NCBI RefSeq assembly: GCF_001047675.1
Contig: NZ_CP011975.1
Coordinates: 619,710 to 683,709 of the forward strand
Direction of reading: 5' to 3'
DNA from: Yersinia aleksiciae
GTDB lineage: Bacteria; Pseudomonadota; Gammaproteobacteria; Enterobacterales; Enterobacteriaceae
Length of the DNA: 64,000 bases
The notes under the pieces were generated by a model, which saw nothing but the letters and a program-made list of their open reading frames with translations, was not told the origin of the DNA and searched no databases. Shown here piece by piece: positions 63,866 through 64,000 of this stretch. The position numbers and the translations under genes are program-made. Every line of letters starts with the position of its first letter. The stretch's first letter is position 1.

Positions 63866-64000
63866 GGATATTCGCACCCTTGAGTCAAATGGATATGTGA
63901 TGATTACGCAATATTATATCACGCCATAATAAAGTTATATTTCCCCTAGTGATAGTACGTAATGATATTTGGGCAGAACCAGATAAATCTCGTTCGGCTC

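Overview
The window looks like a chromosomal segment of a Yersinia species, probably from the Y. enterocolitica-like group. I infer this from the gene order, which is an enterobacterial backbone (cybB, alaC, ypdAB, glk, ypeC-mntH-nupC, tRNA-Val/Lys, gltX, ligA-zipA-cysZ-cysK-ptsHI-crr, cysM, cysAWTP, yfeX-yfeY, ypeA). Protein similarity to E. coli is high but not identical, ERIC repeats are present, and a sialic acid locus sits where E. coli carries the MurNAc genes. I cannot name the species from this sequence alone.

Layout. 1-2.0 kb: the 3' end of a NapF-like ferredoxin gene, then a minus-strand operon of three small lipoproteins (CsgG-like, DUF4810, DUF799). 2.5-6.2 kb: an orphan HicB-like protein, the tiny membrane protein YpdK behind a long structured leader, cytochrome b561, the alanine aminotransferase AlaC and a GNAT acetyltransferase. 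6.4-11.7 kb: a DUF1479 protein, then the pyruvate-sensing two-component pair YpdA/YpdB directly beside a YhjX-type transporter, with a recognisable YpdB operator between them. 11.8-17.9 kb: glucokinase, a PACE efflux protein with a divergent LysR regulator, indolepyruvate decarboxylase, an aldo/keto reductase and YpeC. 17.9-24.5 kb: mntH with a perfect Fur box, nupC, one tRNA-Lys and three tRNA-Val(TAC) with tRNA debris, gltX, two tRNA-Ala(GGC) and a nucleotidyltransferase-like gene. 24.6-33.5 kb: a FlxA-like protein, ypeB-ligA, zipA, cysZ, cysK and the PTS operon ptsH-ptsI-crr. 33.5-39.0 kb: a CpxAR-like two-component system divergent from macAB. 39.1-44.1 kb: cysM and the sulfate/thiosulfate importer cysPTWA.

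44.3-50.6 kb is a complete sialic acid utilisation locus: nanT, an RpiR-family regulator, nanQ and nanK leftward, nanE and nanA rightward. Matching GGAGT-N3-ACTCC palindromes upstream of nanT and in the nanK/nanE divergent region suggest a shared operator. 50.7-52.4 kb carries yfeX and yfeY.

52.7-63.4 kb is accessory DNA between yfeY and ypeA, which lie close together in E. coli. It holds a YgiW-type stress protein and a minus-strand operon: a ribose-type ABC importer, a large protein resembling D-apionate lactonases, a Gfo/Idh/MocA dehydrogenase, an aldo/keto reductase, a 3-mercaptopyruvate-type sulfurtransferase and an SDR dehydrogenase. ERIC elements lie at several gene ends. This operon is the best candidate for an undescribed system: an oxidative sugar pathway of unknown substrate, with no regulator, kinase, dehydratase or aldolase beside it. 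The window ends with ypeA.

All family assignments rest on reading the translated sequences and remembered homologues; no database search was run.
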